Made by a program: the position numbers and the translations under genes. This document shows positions 1 to 12,269 of a stretch of 64,000 bases of DNA, piece by piece (the first letter of the stretch is position 1; every line of letters begins with the position of its first letter). Under the pieces are notes generated by a model. It was given only the letters and a program-made list of their open reading frames with translations. It made no database searches and was not told the origin of the DNA. This DNA comes from Onishia taeanensis (lineage in GTDB: Bacteria > Pseudomonadota > Gammaproteobacteria > Pseudomonadales > Halomonadaceae), in assembly GCF_013349955.1 (NCBI RefSeq), contig NZ_JABVXC010000006.1, positions 62,001 to 126,000 of the forward strand. The letters are read 5' to 3'.

Positions 1-238
1 CCAGGCTACGGCCCACGCAGCCGACCTCCATCGAGTGGGTCAGGCGGGTATGGATATGGTCATTGTCGGTAAGCGGATGCACCTGCGTCTTGCGCCCCAG
101 GCGCCGAAAGGAGCCGGCGAAAACGATCCGGTCATGGTCCTTGTGGAAGGGGCTGCGGCCCAGCTCCTCGCGTGTCGCGCGGGGCTTGTCGTTGAGCCGG
201 TGAGGATCCAGCAGGCGTTCCCAGTGCATCAGCGTCAT
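1..238 (-). CDS. dgt: dGTPase-like HD-domain triphosphohydrolase (N-terminal part only)
   Basis: The first 79 codons are present; the rest lies beyond the window edge. The reading contains [17 protein letters not shown] and [11 protein letters not shown], the N-terminal signature of deoxyguanosinetriphosphate triphosphohydrolase-like proteins, in which this His-containing segment begins the HD metal site. Family members hydrolyse dNTPs to deoxynucleosides and tripolyphosphate in the cytoplasm. The start ATG is followed closely by a second in-frame Met (fourth codon), so the start could be three codons later. The gene is read away from the ntrC tail across a repeat-filled gap. Function is from family recognition. 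Confidence 0.85.
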   Translation of the reverse strand, partial: MTLMHWERLLDPHRLNDKPRATREELGRSPFHKDHDRIVFAGSFRRLGRKTQVHPLTDNDHIHTRLTHSMEVGCVGRSL

Positions 239-330
239 GACGCCTCCTAAGGTCAGGGCCTCCATTCTGGCACCCCCCTCATCACCGGGCCAGTGCCCTG
301 ACACTCACGCAGTGCAGATCAACCCTCATT

Positions 331-859
331 CGTCGGCCAGCGCCGGCAGCAGCACCTTCAGCTTACGGGTCAGAGTATTGCGCCCCAAGTCGAGCAACTC
401 GGCGGCCTCGCCGGTCTTGTGGAGAGCGCCCGCCGGTGTGCTTGAACGCCGTTTCGATCAGGATACGCTCGGGAACTCTGGCAAGCGGCACGGCCTCCGG
501 CCTTCAGTCGTCGGCCAGCGCCGGCAGCAGCACCTTCAACTTACGGGTCAGAGTATTGCGCCCCCAGCCGAGCAACTCCGCGGCCTCGCCGGTCTTGTGG
601 AGAGCGCCCGCCGGTGTGCTTGAACGCCGTTTCGATCAGGATACGCTCGGGAACTCTGGCAAGCGGCACGGCCTCCGGCCTTCAGTCGTCGGCCAGCGCC
701 GGCAGCAGCACCTTCAGCTTACGGGTCAGAGTATTACGCCCCCAGCCGAGCAACTCGGCAGCCTCGCCGGTCTTGTGGAGAGCGCCCGCCGGTGTGCTTG
801 AGCGCCGTTTCGATCAGGATACGCTCGGGAACTCTGGCAAGCGGCACGGCCTCCGGCTT

Positions 860-864
<5 letters not shown>
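331..864 (-). repeat. Three 178-bp tandem copies of the ntrC 3' end
   Basis: Three head-to-tail copies begin at 331, 509 and 687, each exactly 178 bp apart, and abut the real ntrC terminus at about 865. Each copy begins with the last codons of ntrC, carries the helix-turn-helix-coding segment and ends in a linker absent from the intact gene. Compared with the intact gene, the copies have a 14-nt segment in place of 4 nt (before CGCCCGCCGG), which breaks the ntrC frame. They are nearly identical to one another, so the amplification is recent. They fill almost all of the dgt-ntrC gap; I see no gene there. Confidence 0.9.
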
Positions 865-2269
<1,405 letters not shown>

Positions 2270-2321
2270 GATGCCTCCAGCAGGGTCAGGGCGTAAGCAG
2301 TGAGAAAGACGTTAATGCCCA

Positions 2322-3386
2322 TCATGATTGGGCTTCCTTGCGTTGCGGCGGCGCATCCAGCGGCACCAGTAACCGGAATTCGGTGGCACCCGGCTCGCTG
2401 TCACATTCGATCAGCCCCTGGTGCTTGTGCAGGATGGACTGGGCGATCGACAGTCCCAGGCCGCTGCCCTCGGCGCGACCGGACACCATTGGAAAGAACA
2501 GGGTCTCGCTCAGCGACTCGGGAATACCCGGGCCGTTATCGATGATCGCCACCTCGCAGACCAGCCGATGGCGCTCGGTGCCGAGAGTGAATTGGCGACG
2601 AGCGCGGGTGCGCAGCGTCAGCCTCGGGGTCTTGGTGCCGGCATCGCCCATGGCCTCGACCGCATTGCGGGCAATGTTGAGCACCGCCTGGATCATGCGC
2701 GCCTCGTCGCCCTGGAGTTCCGGCAGGCTGGGGTCATAATCCCGCACCAGCCGCACCTGCGGGTGTTCGGCGGTGATCAACGAACGCACTCTCTCCAGCA
2801 CCTTGTGGATGTTGAAGAGCGCATCATGGGCCGGCTGATTGGGGCCAAGCATGCGATCGACGAGGTCACGCAGCCGATCCGCCTCCTCGACGATGACGCG
2901 AGTGAACTCCTTGAGCGACGGGTCCGGCAGGTCGCGTTCCAGCAGCTGAGCCGCACCGCGAATCCCGCCGAGCGGATTCTTGATCTCGTGGGCCAACCCG
3001 CGGGTCAGGGTCTTGATGGTCTGCTGACGGGCGATCAGCGCCTCCTCTCGGGAAATGCGCATCAAGCGGTCACGGGGCTCGATCTCAAGCAGCAGCTCCT
3101 CTTTCGACAGCGGGGTCACCGTGAAGTCGGCGGTTACCACCTCGCCGCTGCCGGTGGTCAGCACCGCCTCACGCTGGGTGAACGGGTGCAGCTCATCGCG
3201 GGCCTTGCACAGCACCTCGGAAATGGCGCCATCGATGCCTTCCAGAGGTTCGAGGCAGGTGCCACGAACCCGCTTGAGGCTGACGGCCAACAGCGCCTCA
3301 GCGGCAGGGTTCATCCAGCTCACCCGAAGACCGCCGTCCAACAGCAGGACGGCCGCACTCAGATGCTCCAGCAGACGTTGGTACAT
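2322..3386 (-). CDS. ntrB: Nitrogen regulation sensor kinase NtrB (NR-II)
   Basis: The protein has 354 residues, the usual NtrB length, and no membrane segments. An N-terminal PAS domain is followed by the dimerisation/phosphotransfer helix with the His box LTRGLAHEIKNPLGG, then the ATPase with N box (NIARNAVEAM), IDNGPGIP and GSGLGLSIAQS. It autophosphorylates and passes phosphate to NtrC, and is switched to phosphatase by PII. It lies directly upstream of ntrC, and glnA is read in the same direction about 1.3 kb upstream with one gene between, which is the common gammaproteobacterial arrangement. Confidence 0.97.
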   Translation of the reverse strand: MYQRLLEHLSAAVLLLDGGLRVSWMNPAAEALLAVSLKRVRGTCLEPLEGIDGAISEVLCKARDELHPFTQREAVLTTGSGEVVTADFTVTPLSKEELLLEIEPRDRLMRISREEALIARQQTIKTLTRGLAHEIKNPLGGIRGAAQLLERDLPDPSLKEFTRVIVEEADRLRDLVDRMLGPNQPAHDALFNIHKVLERVRSLITAEHPQVRLVRDYDPSLPELQGDEARMIQAVLNIARNAVEAMGDAGTKTPRLTLRTRARRQFTLGTERHRLVCEVAIIDNGPGIPESLSETLFFPMVSGRAEGSGLGLSIAQSILHKHQGLIECDSEPGATEFRLLVPLDAPPQRKEAQS

Positions 3387-3730
3387 GGTGCACTTCGCTC
3401 GGTCAGCATTCCCTATAGCTGTGCAAGAAGCGCGCCAGCCTTAACAAGGCCGCCACTACAGTCATAGGGAAATAACGGTCATCATTGAATGCACCATGTT
3501 AGTGCAAAACTTTGCCCGCTGTCGCCGCAGGCCTCACCATAAACGACTGCTACGGTGAGACGGCGGGACGAGAAACGCTGCGCTAAGGGGCGTATAGCGA
3601 ACGGCGTGTCGTCTAGGTGTCTCGGTGTGGGCCATCGTGATGAAGGGCGCTGCGGCGAAGCCAGAGAGTGGCATCATGAATGCGTGGCAGTATGAAGCGG
3701 CGTCATGGAGCGGGATCAAGGAGCGGGATC
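3387..3730. other. Intergenic region upstream of ntrB, no gene recognised
   Basis: No reading frame here has a convincing start or family resemblance. A direct repeat of GAGCGGGATCAA occurs near 3708-3730. It should hold the ntrB promoter, but I cannot assign one with confidence. Confidence 0.5.
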
Positions 3731-3757
3731 AAAAAGAGTGGCGCCGGTTATGGCGCC
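3731..3757 (-). terminator. Rho-independent terminator after the DUF4124 gene
   Basis: Read leftward, a GGCGCC/GGCGCC stem with a 6-nt loop is followed by ACTCTTTTTG. It lies 9 nt beyond the stop codon of the DUF4124 gene. Confidence 0.6.
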
Positions 3758-3765
3758 GCGCTATG

Positions 3766-4365
3766 TCAGCCGCCAGTATTGCTGGAGTTATTCGGATTGC
3801 GAGGCAGATTGACGCTGGCACGCTGCACGAAGAGCGTTACCGGCTCACTGCTATGACGCACCCGGCCATCGGCATCCAACAGTTCGGCGACCAATTGGTG
3901 CTCGCCGCGCTCAAGACCGGTCACCATGAACACCGACGAGTGCATTGCCGATTGGCTGACCTGGCCATCGACCAACAGGCGCACCCGATGGTCGTCGCGC
4001 AGCGCAGGCTCGATCGACAGCTCGACCTGGACATTGCCGGCGTAGCCCGTCGGCAGCGTCTGCTCATTGGTGGGGGACGCGATGCGAAAGGTCGAATAAG
4101 GCAGGAAGGGGGGCGCCGCCGGCTGGCTATTGCGATTGCTACTTTGCGAGCGATTGTTGAGGGAGGAGGACGAAGAAGCATCGGGAGTCGCCGGCACCAC
4201 GGTCAACGGCGCAAGCGTCATCTTTTCACCGCTATCCGGACGGTCGGAGTAGCTGACGTTGCCCTGCTCGTCGACGTGGCGGTATACCGTGGCCGCCGAC
4301 GCGATGAGCGGCAGCAGGGCGAGCACCAGCGCCGCCACGCCCAGCGACATCACTTTCGACGACAT
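3766..4365 (-). CDS. Secreted DUF4124 domain protein
   Basis: From the chosen ATG the product is 199 residues. It opens with a signal peptide (MSSKVMSLGVAALVLALLP, cleavage after IASA) and then TVYRHVDEQGNVSYSDRP, the DUF4124 signature found in many periplasmic proteins of unknown role. The second half looks like a beta-sandwich and the C-terminus is Asn/Ser-rich. The frame stays open for 54 codons upstream, but that part is made of a 15-bp repeat encoding an xPLRx pentad, so I place the start at the signal peptide. Its position between glnA and ntrB is typical of the family's genomic setting. Function is unknown. Confidence 0.8.
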   Translation of the reverse strand: MSSKVMSLGVAALVLALLPLIASAATVYRHVDEQGNVSYSDRPDSGEKMTLAPLTVVPATPDASSSSSLNNRSQSSNRNSQPAAPPFLPYSTFRIASPTNEQTLPTGYAGNVQVELSIEPALRDDHRVRLLVDGQVSQSAMHSSVFMVTGLERGEHQLVAELLDADGRVRHSSEPVTLFVQRASVNLPRNPNNSSNTGG

Positions 4366-4367
4366 GG

Positions 4368-4427
4368 CTCTCAACGGCGACTCTCTCAACGGCAACTCTC
4401 TCAACAGCATCACTCTCAACGGCACCA
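4368..4427. repeat. 15-bp minisatellite at the DUF4124 start
   Basis: Four units of the type CTCTCAACGGCGACT run from 3 nt upstream of the start codon. The array is in frame with the gene and could encode a pentapeptide repeat if an upstream start were used. Confidence 0.75.
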
Positions 4428-4590
4428 AACCTGACCGCGTCTGTCTGAGCGGCAGCATCCTCAACGGCCACTTCTGCGACAACATCGCCGACCTGACGCC
4501 TGTGGCGACTCTCCTGACGCTTAGCATCGTTTGCTCTCCCTAGCTGCTTACCCTATCGACGGTCGACGACTGGCTACGCCGAGTGTAACC

Positions 4591-4622
4591 AAAAAAGGGG
4601 ACCGCGTGAGCGGCCCCCTTTG
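4591..4622 (-). terminator. glnA terminator
   Basis: Read leftward, AAGGGGGCCGC-TCAC-GCGGTCCCCTT is followed by a run of T. It lies about 70 bp after the glnA stop. The intervening DNA repeats CAGCTGTTCTTA twice, apparently a copy of the glnA end. Confidence 0.8.
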
Positions 4623-4689
4623 GCGACTAACCAACGCACCGGCCCTTGAGCCGACGGTGGCAATCAGCAGCTGTTCTTAGCAGCTGTTC

Positions 4690-6096
4690 TTAACAGCTAT
4701 AGTACATGTCGAACTCGACCGGATGCGTGGTCATGCGCAGACGCTCGACGTCCTCTTCCTTGAGCTCGATGTAAGCATCGATCATGTCGTCGGTGAACAC
4801 GCCACCTTCGGTCAGGAAAGTACGATCGGCATCCAGCGCGTCCAGGGCCTGGTCCAGGCTCTCGGCGACGGTGGGAATGGCCTTGCCCTCTTCCGGCGGC
4901 AGGTCATAGAGGTTCTTGTCCATGGCATCGCCAGGATGGATCTTGTTCTTGATGCCATCGAGGCCGGCCATCAGCATCGCCGCAAAGCACAGGTAGGGGT
5001 TGGCGGTCGGGTCCGGGAAGCGGGCCTCGATGCGCTTGCCCTTCGGGCTTGCGGTGTAGGGAATGCGGATGGACGCAGAGCGGTTACGCGCCGAGTAGGC
5101 CAGCATTACCGGCGCCTCGAAGCCCGGCACCAGACGCTTGTAGGAGTTGGTCGCCGCGTTGGTGAAGGCGTTCAGGGCACGCGCGTGCTTGATGATGCCG
5201 CCGATGTAGTAGAGGGCCGTTTCGGACAGGCCCGCATACTCGTCACCGGCAAACTGGTTGACGCCGTCTTTCCAGAAGGACTGGTGGACGTGCATGCCGG
5301 AACCGTTGTCACCCACCAGCGGCTTGGGCATGAAGGTGGCCGTCTTGCCATAGGCATGCGCCACGTTGTGGATCACATACTTCATGGACTGCACTTCGTC
5401 GGCCTTCTTGACCAGGGTGTTGAACTTGACCCCGATCTCGTTCTGGCCGGCGTTGGACACCTCGTGGTGGTGCACTTCGACGCTCTGGCCGATGGCTTCC
5501 AGGGTGTTACACATGGCGCTACGCATGTCGTGGAAGCTATCCACCGGCGGAACCGGGAAGTAGCCGCCCTTGACGCGCGGGCGGTGGCCGAGGTTGCCGC
5601 CTTCGACGACGCTGTCAGTGGCCCAGGCGCCTTCTTCGGAGGTGATCTTGTACATGGAGCCCTGGATGTCGGACTTCCAGTGCACTTCGTCGAAGATGAA
5701 GAACTCGGGCTCCGGGCCGAAGAAGGCGGTGTCGCCAAGGCCGGTAGACTGCAGGTAAGCCTCGGCGCGCTTGGCGATGGAGCGCGGGTCACGCTCGTAG
5801 CCCTGCATGGTAGCCGGCTCGATGATGTCGCAGCGCAGCACCAGGGTGGCGTCTTCGGTGAACGGGTCCAGATAGGCGCTGCCGTCTTCCGGGCGCAGGA
5901 TCATGTCGGACTCGTTGATGCCCTTCCAGCCAGAGATGGAAGAACCATCGAACATCTGGCCGTTGTCGAAGAATTCCTCGTCCACGGAGTGCGCCGGAAT
6001 GGTGACATGCTGCTCTTTACCGATGGTATCGGTGAAGCGTAGGTCTACCCACTTGATGTCGTGTTCTTCGATCAGTGCGAGGGTCTTCTCAGACAT
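4690..6096 (-). CDS. glnA: Type I glutamine synthetase
   Basis: This 468-residue enzyme makes glutamine from glutamate, ammonia and ATP in the cytoplasm. It matches bacterial GSI-beta throughout: [12 protein letters not shown] near the N-terminus, [11 protein letters not shown], the [13 protein letters not shown]/ammonia-site segment, NRSASIRIP, and the adenylylation loop around Tyr in [10 protein letters not shown]. The adenylylation Tyr implies control by an adenylyltransferase (GlnE) encoded elsewhere. The upstream region carries a sigma-54-type promoter and NtrC-like sites, which fits the downstream ntrBC genes. The start ATG has GGAGGACACC just upstream. Confidence 0.98.
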   Translation of the reverse strand: MSEKTLALIEEHDIKWVDLRFTDTIGKEQHVTIPAHSVDEEFFDNGQMFDGSSISGWKGINESDMILRPEDGSAYLDPFTEDATLVLRCDIIEPATMQGYERDPRSIAKRAEAYLQSTGLGDTAFFGPEPEFFIFDEVHWKSDIQGSMYKITSEEGAWATDSVVEGGNLGHRPRVKGGYFPVPPVDSFHDMRSAMCNTLEAIGQSVEVHHHEVSNAGQNEIGVKFNTLVKKADEVQSMKYVIHNVAHAYGKTATFMPKPLVGDNGSGMHVHQSFWKDGVNQFAGDEYAGLSETALYYIGGIIKHARALNAFTNAATNSYKRLVPGFEAPVMLAYSARNRSASIRIPYTASPKGKRIEARFPDPTANPYLCFAAMLMAGLDGIKNKIHPGDAMDKNLYDLPPEEGKAIPTVAESLDQALDALDADRTFLTEGGVFTDDMIDAYIELKEEDVERLRMTTHPVEFDMYYSC

Positions 6097-6292
6097 GGTG
6101 TCCTCCAGAGGATGAGCGATGGCTCTTGTGGTTGGCGTGCGTGCCCGGCGAGGTGGTTACGTGTCTCGACCCCGCCGCCACAGCAAAACGGGACCGAATC
6201 GTTTGTACCATGCCAAAGGCCTCAGGCCCATGGTCGCCGGTACAGGACATGAACGGCGTCATGTCACTGCGATATGTCACTGGAAAGTACAA

Positions 6293-6308
6293 TGCAGGGG
6301 ACGTGCCA
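6293..6308 (-). promoter_or_regulatory. Sigma-54 promoter of glnA
   Basis: The minus strand reads TGGCACGTCCCCTGCA, matching the -24/-12 consensus TGGCACG-N4-TTGCA with one mismatch. The -12 element is about 195 bp before the glnA start codon. The match is direct; the assignment is inferred from NtrC control of glnA in relatives. Confidence 0.75.
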
Positions 6309-6439
6309 AAATGGCGCACAATGGCCAAGAAAAACAAATAACCAACTGATTAAAAATACTTTTTCCCTTATTTAGACTAAAGAAAAGAGTCCATTAATGG
6401 TTATTTTTAGCGCACCTCGCGTCTGGTCGGCGCGCTCAA

Positions 6440-6487
6440 TGCACCAAAATTGAACACTCTTGATCTGAAGCGCACCAAAACAACACA
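6440..6487. promoter_or_regulatory. Pair of NtrC enhancer-like sites
   Basis: TGCACCAAAATTGAACA at 6440 matches 9 of 11 specified bases of the enteric NtrC dyad. A weaker half-site, CGCACCA, starts at 6471. The 31-bp centre spacing is about three helical turns, as for the two strong sites at enteric glnAp2. They sit roughly 145-180 bp upstream of the -12 element, a normal enhancer distance. Confidence 0.55.
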
Positions 6488-6617
6488 TCCATGGAGCCGC
6501 GTGCCACGTTGAGCCGACCCACCAGTTTGGATGAGCCGAACCAAACGCTCTGCCCCCGGTCATATCAGCTAAATATAGTATTGCTACCTCGTGAAACTCA
6601 AAGCTACACTTTATTAC

Positions 6618-6649
6618 ACAACAAGGGCGCAGCCTGGCGCCCTCGTTGT
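6618..6649. other. Long inverted repeat upstream of the glycosyltransferase-like gene
   Basis: ACAACAAGGGCGC and GCGCCCTCGTTGT pair around a 6-nt loop (one mismatch). No T-run follows on either strand, so it is not a typical terminator. The remaining 6100-6736 stretch is otherwise the glnA control region and AT-rich DNA without a gene. Confidence 0.5.
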
Positions 6650-6736
6650 CTGATATGCCTTGAAACGGTGACATCCCACACCGCGACACGCCCCCATGAG
6701 CGCGTTGCATAAGCCCACGCAGGAGCGTCACCGCAG

Positions 6737-7276
6737 ATGAATGCCTATAGCGTTATCGTCGATTCCAGGCTGATGGGCGCTCAACTGCCACGCTGCATGG
6801 CCACTCTCAACGAAGCCGTGCGACGGCATCCGGCACGGGTCGATATTCAGGTCATCGGCACCGCCGAAAATGCCCGCCTGGCGACACTGAGCCGACGCTT
6901 CGGCGGCCGTTTCACCGTCTGCGATCACGCCACCTTCGGCGCCCGCGGCAACGCCATCGCCCGCCTGACTTCTGCCGACATCCTGGTCTTTCTCTCTCCT
7001 CACGGACGGCTGCGCAGCAGTTGGCTAGGCGAGGTCGACAACCTGCTAGAGCACCAGCAGTGGGATGCCATGATCTTCCAGCCCCATGCCCCCGCGCTGA
7101 TGACGACCCTGCGGCGACTGTGGCATGTCGCCACCCCAGCCGGTACCCTGTGCATCGCCCGCCAGTGGTTCGAGCGCATCGGAGGCTTTGATACCGGCCT
7201 CGACGACACCGCTCACGAGGACCTGGTGGAGCGTCTGCGCGCTTGTCATGCGCGTATCATGGAAATATCGCTATAA
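6737..7276 (+). CDS. Small glycosyltransferase-like protein
   Basis: This 179-residue protein resembles family 2 glycosyltransferases that have lost parts of the fold. It has an ARGNAIARLTSADILVFLSP segment, the place where the nucleotide-sugar-binding acidic motif normally lies, then GTLCIARQWFERIGGFD and a late AHEDLVERL resembling the catalytic ED region. At 179 residues it is shorter than usual GT2 enzymes (about 230 or more) and the usual N-terminal Rossmann start is weak. CAGGAG lies 12 nt before the ATG. The substrate cannot be inferred. It stands alone between glnA and typA. Confidence 0.65.
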   Translation: MNAYSVIVDSRLMGAQLPRCMATLNEAVRRHPARVDIQVIGTAENARLATLSRRFGGRFTVCDHATFGARGNAIARLTSADILVFLSPHGRLRSSWLGEVDNLLEHQQWDAMIFQPHAPALMTTLRRLWHVATPAGTLCIARQWFERIGGFDTGLDDTAHEDLVERLRACHARIMEISL

Positions 7277-7606
7277 TTCCGCGTTCCTCCATGGAGCAAC
7301 GCAACGAGCTAAGGACGCGTTGAAGTAACGCGTTAAAGTAGAGTATCCCCGGATCACCCTCGCGCCCGTCCCGATCACCCCTGGCCCTTCTCCACGTCTC
7401 AATCACGTCCTGCGTGTCGTGCGGCCAACGCCGATCGAGTCCGCCAATGCCGGATGTCATCCTCATTCAAGGCAATCAGGACCAGGATTCAAGCGCTGGG
7501 TATCAAGGACTTGGTGCTGACCGCGGCGAGAATTCGCCTACAGCGCTGGTAGGGGCACCGGCCCGGATACTATAATGTCGCCCAATTTTCGCAGCAGGAT
7601 CCCTTC
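7277..7606. other. Intergenic region before typA
   Basis: No supported gene is seen. Near its right end GATACTATAATG forms a good extended -10 element (TATAAT at 7571-7576), about 30 bp before the typA start, with no clear -35. This is probably the typA promoter. Confidence 0.5.
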
Positions 7607-9436
<1,830 letters not shown>

Positions 9437-9506
9437 GTCACGCCCCGGCGAACGCTCTCGAGCGTCGCCTCCTTGAAGATCCTGGCGCTGCGCGTCAGGA
9501 TCACGG

Positions 9507-9533
9507 AAGCCCACCCTTGGCGGTGGGCTTTTT
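9507..9533 (+). terminator. typA terminator
   Basis: AAGCCCACC and GGTGGGCTT form the stem around CTTGGC, followed by TTTTCGTT. Confidence 0.85.
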
Positions 9534-9577
9534 CGTTGGGCGCAAAAATGGCTAATCTAAGGGAAGCATTCGTTTCC

Positions 9578-9641
9578 CAGCACTAACACTTTTCAGTACT
9601 TACACTTTTCAGTACTACAGCTTCTCAGCACTACAGCCCCG
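9578..9641. repeat. 16-bp imperfect tandem repeat, four units
   Basis: Units of the type CAGCACTAACACTTTT and CAGTACTTACACTTTT run in tandem and end shortly before the next gene's ribosome-binding site, so they occupy its promoter or leader. Confidence 0.7.
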
Positions 9642-9669
9642 ACTCATTGCCCGCATAAGGAGAGCCAAG

Positions 9670-9996
9670 ATGCACAAGCACGTGGAATGGGATGATCCCG
9701 GCAAGTACAGCGTACTCGCCTTCTACGCCCACAACCCCGGCGAGTACGTCGACCCGCACCCTGGCAGCATCATCAACGCCCATTACGAGGGGATAAGCGT
9801 GCGCGTGCGGGTCGAGGCCTTCGTTGGCGGCGATACCAGCATCGGCGAGGTGGTGGCGCTGATCCATCCGCGCACCGGCGACCGCATGCAGGCCCACGGC
9901 AAGCTCGCACTTGGCGACATGGTCCGCCTACCCGATGAGATGCGCACCCTCGAGCCTCGGCTCCCCGATGACGAGGACGACGCAGACGACAACTGA
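9670..9996 (+). CDS. Small acidic protein of unknown function
   Basis: The 108-residue product has no recognised domain. It starts MHKHVEWDDPGKYSVLAF and ends in an acidic tail (LPDDEDDADDN). There is no signal peptide or membrane segment, so it is probably cytoplasmic. AAGGAG lies 9 nt before the ATG, and codon use matches neighbouring genes, which supports a real gene. It stands alone between typA and a hydrolase gene. Confidence 0.7.
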   Translation: MHKHVEWDDPGKYSVLAFYAHNPGEYVDPHPGSIINAHYEGISVRVRVEAFVGGDTSIGEVVALIHPRTGDRMQAHGKLALGDMVRLPDEMRTLEPRLPDDEDDADDN

Positions 9997-10118
9997 GCCT
10001 CTTCACGGTCGCTGAGCGGCGTTTCGCCGCCCCTGTTCGCGCTGCCCCGCACCTGGGCTCAGCCTATCTATCCCAACCCCGGGGCCAGTGCTTCTTCAGC
10101 CCCGACGCGGAGAATGCC

Positions 10119-10850
10119 ATGAAAGTCCTGTGTTCGCTGCTGTTGAGCCTGACTGCCACCACCGCGCTGGCCGGCCAGGCCGTCAATTACGAGATCAACG
10201 GCCAGCCCTATCAGGGCTACCATGCCACCGCTCAGGGCGAGTCCAAGGGCAGCGTGCTGATCATTCACGACTGGGATGGGCTGACCGACTACGAGATCCG
10301 TCGCGCCGACATGTTGGCAGCGCAGGGTTATGACGCCTTCGCCGCCGATCTCTATGGCGCCGGCAACCGCCCGGTGGATACCAACGCCAAGAAAGCCGAG
10401 ACCGCCAAGCTCTACGAAGACCGCGAGGCCATGCGCGAGCGTACCCTGGCGGCCCTCGCCCAGGCGCAGCGACTGGGCGCCAGCGACACCGTGGTGATGG
10501 GCTATTGCTTCGGCGGCGCGGTGGTCCTCGAGCTGGCTCGCTCCGGCCTTGCCGAGCACATCAAGGGCTACGCCACCTTCCATGGCGGCCTGGCGACGCC
10601 GGAAGGCCAAGCCTACCCCGCCGACATGCCGCCGCTGCTGGTGGCTCACGGCGGCGCCGATGAGTCGATCGGCATGGACCAGGTCGCCGCCCTATCCCAG
10701 GAGCTTGAAGCGGCCAGCGCCACCTATGAGATTCAGATCTACTCCGGTGCCCCGCATGCCTTCACCGTGCTGGGCAGCGATCGCTACGACGCCCGCGCCG
10801 ATCAGCACTCCTGGGCGGCCTTCAAAGACCTGCTCCAAGAAGTGCTGTAA
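10119..10850 (+). CDS. Exported dienelactone-hydrolase-family enzyme
   Basis: The 243-residue protein begins with a signal peptide (MKVLCSLLLSLTATTALAG). The rest is an alpha/beta hydrolase of the dienelactone hydrolase family: the nucleophile elbow is GYCFGG with Cys as nucleophile, the acid lies in HGGADESI, and the catalytic His in SGAPHAFT. Classical family members open lactone rings in chloroaromatic breakdown, but most homologues are general esterases of unknown substrate. The signal peptide suggests a periplasmic role. It appears to be a single-gene transcript. Confidence 0.85.
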   Translation: MKVLCSLLLSLTATTALAGQAVNYEINGQPYQGYHATAQGESKGSVLIIHDWDGLTDYEIRRADMLAAQGYDAFAADLYGAGNRPVDTNAKKAETAKLYEDREAMRERTLAALAQAQRLGASDTVVMGYCFGGAVVLELARSGLAEHIKGYATFHGGLATPEGQAYPADMPPLLVAHGGADESIGMDQVAALSQELEAASATYEIQIYSGAPHAFTVLGSDRYDARADQHSWAAFKDLLQEVL

Positions 10851-10995
10851 CCGCTGTCGTGGCGTCATTCAGTATGTCTCATCGACAGAAATATCTATTA
10901 CTGATCAGCAAATAAACCTCCGCTCCTTTCTGTAGTATTGTCGGCCTGCAGCATGATGAACCACTGCACAACCACAACACAGAAAGGAGTCTGAC

Positions 10996-12252
10996 GTGTC
11001 GAATCACGCCACTGCCACCGACCACAATGCCTGGCAGCGCATCCCGCTTTGGCAGAAAATCCTCGCCGGCCTGGTACTCGGCGTGCTGGCCGGCGCCCTG
11101 ATGGGCAAGGACGCCAGCATCTTCAAACCGCTTGGCGATATCTTCATCAATGCCATCAAGATGCTGATCGTGCCCCTGGTATTTTCGACCCTGGTGGTCG
11201 GCATCACCGCCATGCGCGACCCTCAGAAGATGGGGCGCATCGGGGCACGCACCATCGCTCTGTACCTACTGACCACGGCCTTCGCCATCGCCATCGGCCT
11301 GCTCGCCTCCTGGGTATTTCAGCCCGGCGTGGGGCTTGAGATGAGCTTTGAGTCTGGCGTCGAGTCCAAGGAAGCGCCGAGCCTGGTCGAGATCCTGGTG
11401 GGTCTCGTGCCCCAGAACCCCATCGACGCCCTGGCCAGCGGCAATATCCTGCAGATCATCGTCTTCGCCATCGGCCTTGGCATCTCGCTTACGCTGATCG
11501 GCGAAAAAGGCGAGCCCACCGTGCGCGTCTTCGAGAGCTTCTCAGAGGCCATGGTCAAGCTCACCAACATCGTCATGGCCTTTGCGCCCATCGGCGTGTT
11601 CGGCCTGATCGCCCATGTGGCCGGCAGCTACGGCCTCGACGTGCTGCTGCCTCTGGCCAAGGTCATCGGCGTGGCCTATCTGGCAAGCGTGCTGCACGTG
11701 CTGCTGGTGTACTCGGGGCTGCTGGCCCTGCTTGGCCGCCTGAACCCGCTGCGCTACCTGCAGGGCATTCTCGATGCCCTGGTGGTCGCGTTCTCTTCCG
11801 CGTCATCTTCCGGCACCCTGCCGGTCTCGCTGCGCTGCGCCCAGAAGAATCTGGGGGTTTCCGAAGGCGTGGCGGGCTTCGTACTGCCGGTAGGTGCCAC
11901 CATCAACATGGATGGCACCGCCATTTATCAGGGCGTGGTGGCCGTGTTCATCGCCCAGTTGCTGGGGGTCGATCTGAGCATGGCCGACTACGGCATGATC
12001 ATCGTCACCGGCACCCTGGCCTCCATCGGCACCGCCGGCGTGCCCGGCGCCGGCCTGGTCATGCTATCCATCGTCATGGCCCAGATCGGTCTGCCGCTGG
12101 AAGCCATCGCCGTGATTGCCGGCATCGACCGCATCCTCGACATGGCACGCACCAGCGTCAACGTCGCCGGCGACCTGATGGTCACCACCCTGGTCGGCAA
12201 GAGCGAAGGCGAACTCGACGAAAGCGTCTATAACGCCCGCCACAAAAGCTGA
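10996..12252 (+). CDS. Dicarboxylate/amino-acid:cation symporter (DAACS family)
   Basis: The 418-residue membrane protein belongs to the glutamate/aspartate/C4-dicarboxylate symporter family (GltP/DctA, SLC1 fold). Diagnostic features are the serine-rich reentrant loop SSASSSGTLPVSL, the NMDGTAIYQ segment in TM7 that binds substrate and cation, and TAGVPGAG in the second hairpin. Transport of acidic amino acids or C4-dicarboxylates driven by Na+ or H+ is the family function; the exact substrate cannot be told. The start is GTG, 8 nt after AAAGGAG. No transport partners are nearby. Confidence 0.9.
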   Translation: MSNHATATDHNAWQRIPLWQKILAGLVLGVLAGALMGKDASIFKPLGDIFINAIKMLIVPLVFSTLVVGITAMRDPQKMGRIGARTIALYLLTTAFAIAIGLLASWVFQPGVGLEMSFESGVESKEAPSLVEILVGLVPQNPIDALASGNILQIIVFAIGLGISLTLIGEKGEPTVRVFESFSEAMVKLTNIVMAFAPIGVFGLIAHVAGSYGLDVLLPLAKVIGVAYLASVLHVLLVYSGLLALLGRLNPLRYLQGILDALVVAFSSASSSGTLPVSLRCAQKNLGVSEGVAGFVLPVGATINMDGTAIYQGVVAVFIAQLLGVDLSMADYGMIIVTGTLASIGTAGVPGAGLVMLSIVMAQIGLPLEAIAVIAGIDRILDMARTSVNVAGDLMVTTLVGKSEGELDESVYNARHKS

Positions 12253-12269
12253 TTAGCGCCTAGGTTGTG

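Noticed and set aside
4723..6042. 439-codon open frame opposite glnA
   Set aside because: Shadow of glnA.
6372..6731. 119-codon leftward frame upstream of the glycosyltransferase-like gene
   Set aside because: It overlaps the NtrC sites, has no ribosome-binding site and looks like random translation.
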